From assembly GCA_005777185.1 (NCBI GenBank), contig SXNL01000118.1, positions 1-48,667 on the forward strand: DNA of 48,667 nt. Reading direction: 5' to 3'. Below, one piece after another: positions 48,667 through 48,667 of the stretch. Positions within the stretch are counted from its first letter, which is position 1. Every line of letters starts with the position of its first letter. The DNA is from Myxococcales bacterium. Lineage in GTDB: Bacteria > Myxococcota_A > Polyangia > Polyangiales > Polyangiaceae. Below the pieces are notes generated by a model that made no database searches, was not told the origin of the DNA, and saw only the letters and a program-made list of their open reading frames with translations. The position numbers were made by a program, and so were the translations under genes.

Positions 48667-48667
48667 G

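Overview
The window reads as a dense, very GC-rich (about 70%) chromosome segment of a deltaproteobacterial or myxobacterial type organism (Myxococcota-like). This is inferred from several traits: many lipoproteins with Asp/Ser/Gly- or Pro-rich linkers and Cys-rich repeats, abundant Ser/Thr kinases, an FHA-GAF sigma-54 activator, and GC-driven spurious ORFs on both strands. Flagellar genes are present, which sets it apart from classical gliding-only myxobacteria. There are no tRNAs, rRNAs, insertion sequences or CRISPR arrays that I can see.

Layout. Positions 1-2025 hold the end of an Ala-rich protein and a REC-GGDEF-HDOD signalling protein. Positions 2032-8708 (minus strand) are a late flagellar block: a muramidase-like hydrolase (FlgJ-type domain), PseB sugar dehydratase, a minimal flagellin with a clear intrinsic terminator, FliD, FliS and a methyltransferase-TPR protein. 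Positions 8866-18773 are a mixed housekeeping and hypothetical region: DUF350 membrane protein, membrane metallopeptidase, lamin-tail lipoprotein, KANL3-like hydrolase, YkgJ-type Cys cluster protein, Cys-rich lipoprotein, SDR, site-2 protease and long-chain acyl-CoA synthetase.

Positions 18811-41467 form a scattered but coherent exopolysaccharide/O-antigen locus. It contains an initiating sugar-phosphate transferase carrying an N-terminal MshEN-like domain, a Wza-type export lipoprotein with a coupled esterase, an ATP-grasp ligase, a Wzy/ligase-type polymerase, an FGE-like lipoprotein, a 1052-residue GT-C plus acyltransferase-3 fusion, a Wzx flippase, a candidate outer-membrane barrel, a Wzz-type co-polymerase without its own kinase, two Ser/Thr kinases, an SGNH/CE2-like esterase, and a small protein that looks like a BY-kinase fold without a P-loop. 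Together these supply initiation, flipping, polymerisation, length control, export and decoration. The unusual parts suggest control by cyclic di-GMP and Ser/Thr phosphorylation instead of a normal tyrosine kinase.

Positions 41749-48667 hold two lipoproteins (one DUF6600-like), FolK, a FHA-GAF-AAA+-Fis activator, a helical-repeat lipoprotein and the C-terminus of a DUF559 nuclease-like protein overlapping a perfect palindrome.

Two sequence-level patterns cut across the genes. Many transcription-unit heads have a TAnnnT box ending only 6-10 nt before the start codon, suggesting leaderless mRNAs, while several genes inside operons have strong Shine-Dalgarno sequences. A 14-bp palindrome of form CCRTG-nTAA-CAYGG occurs in front of two separate polysaccharide units.
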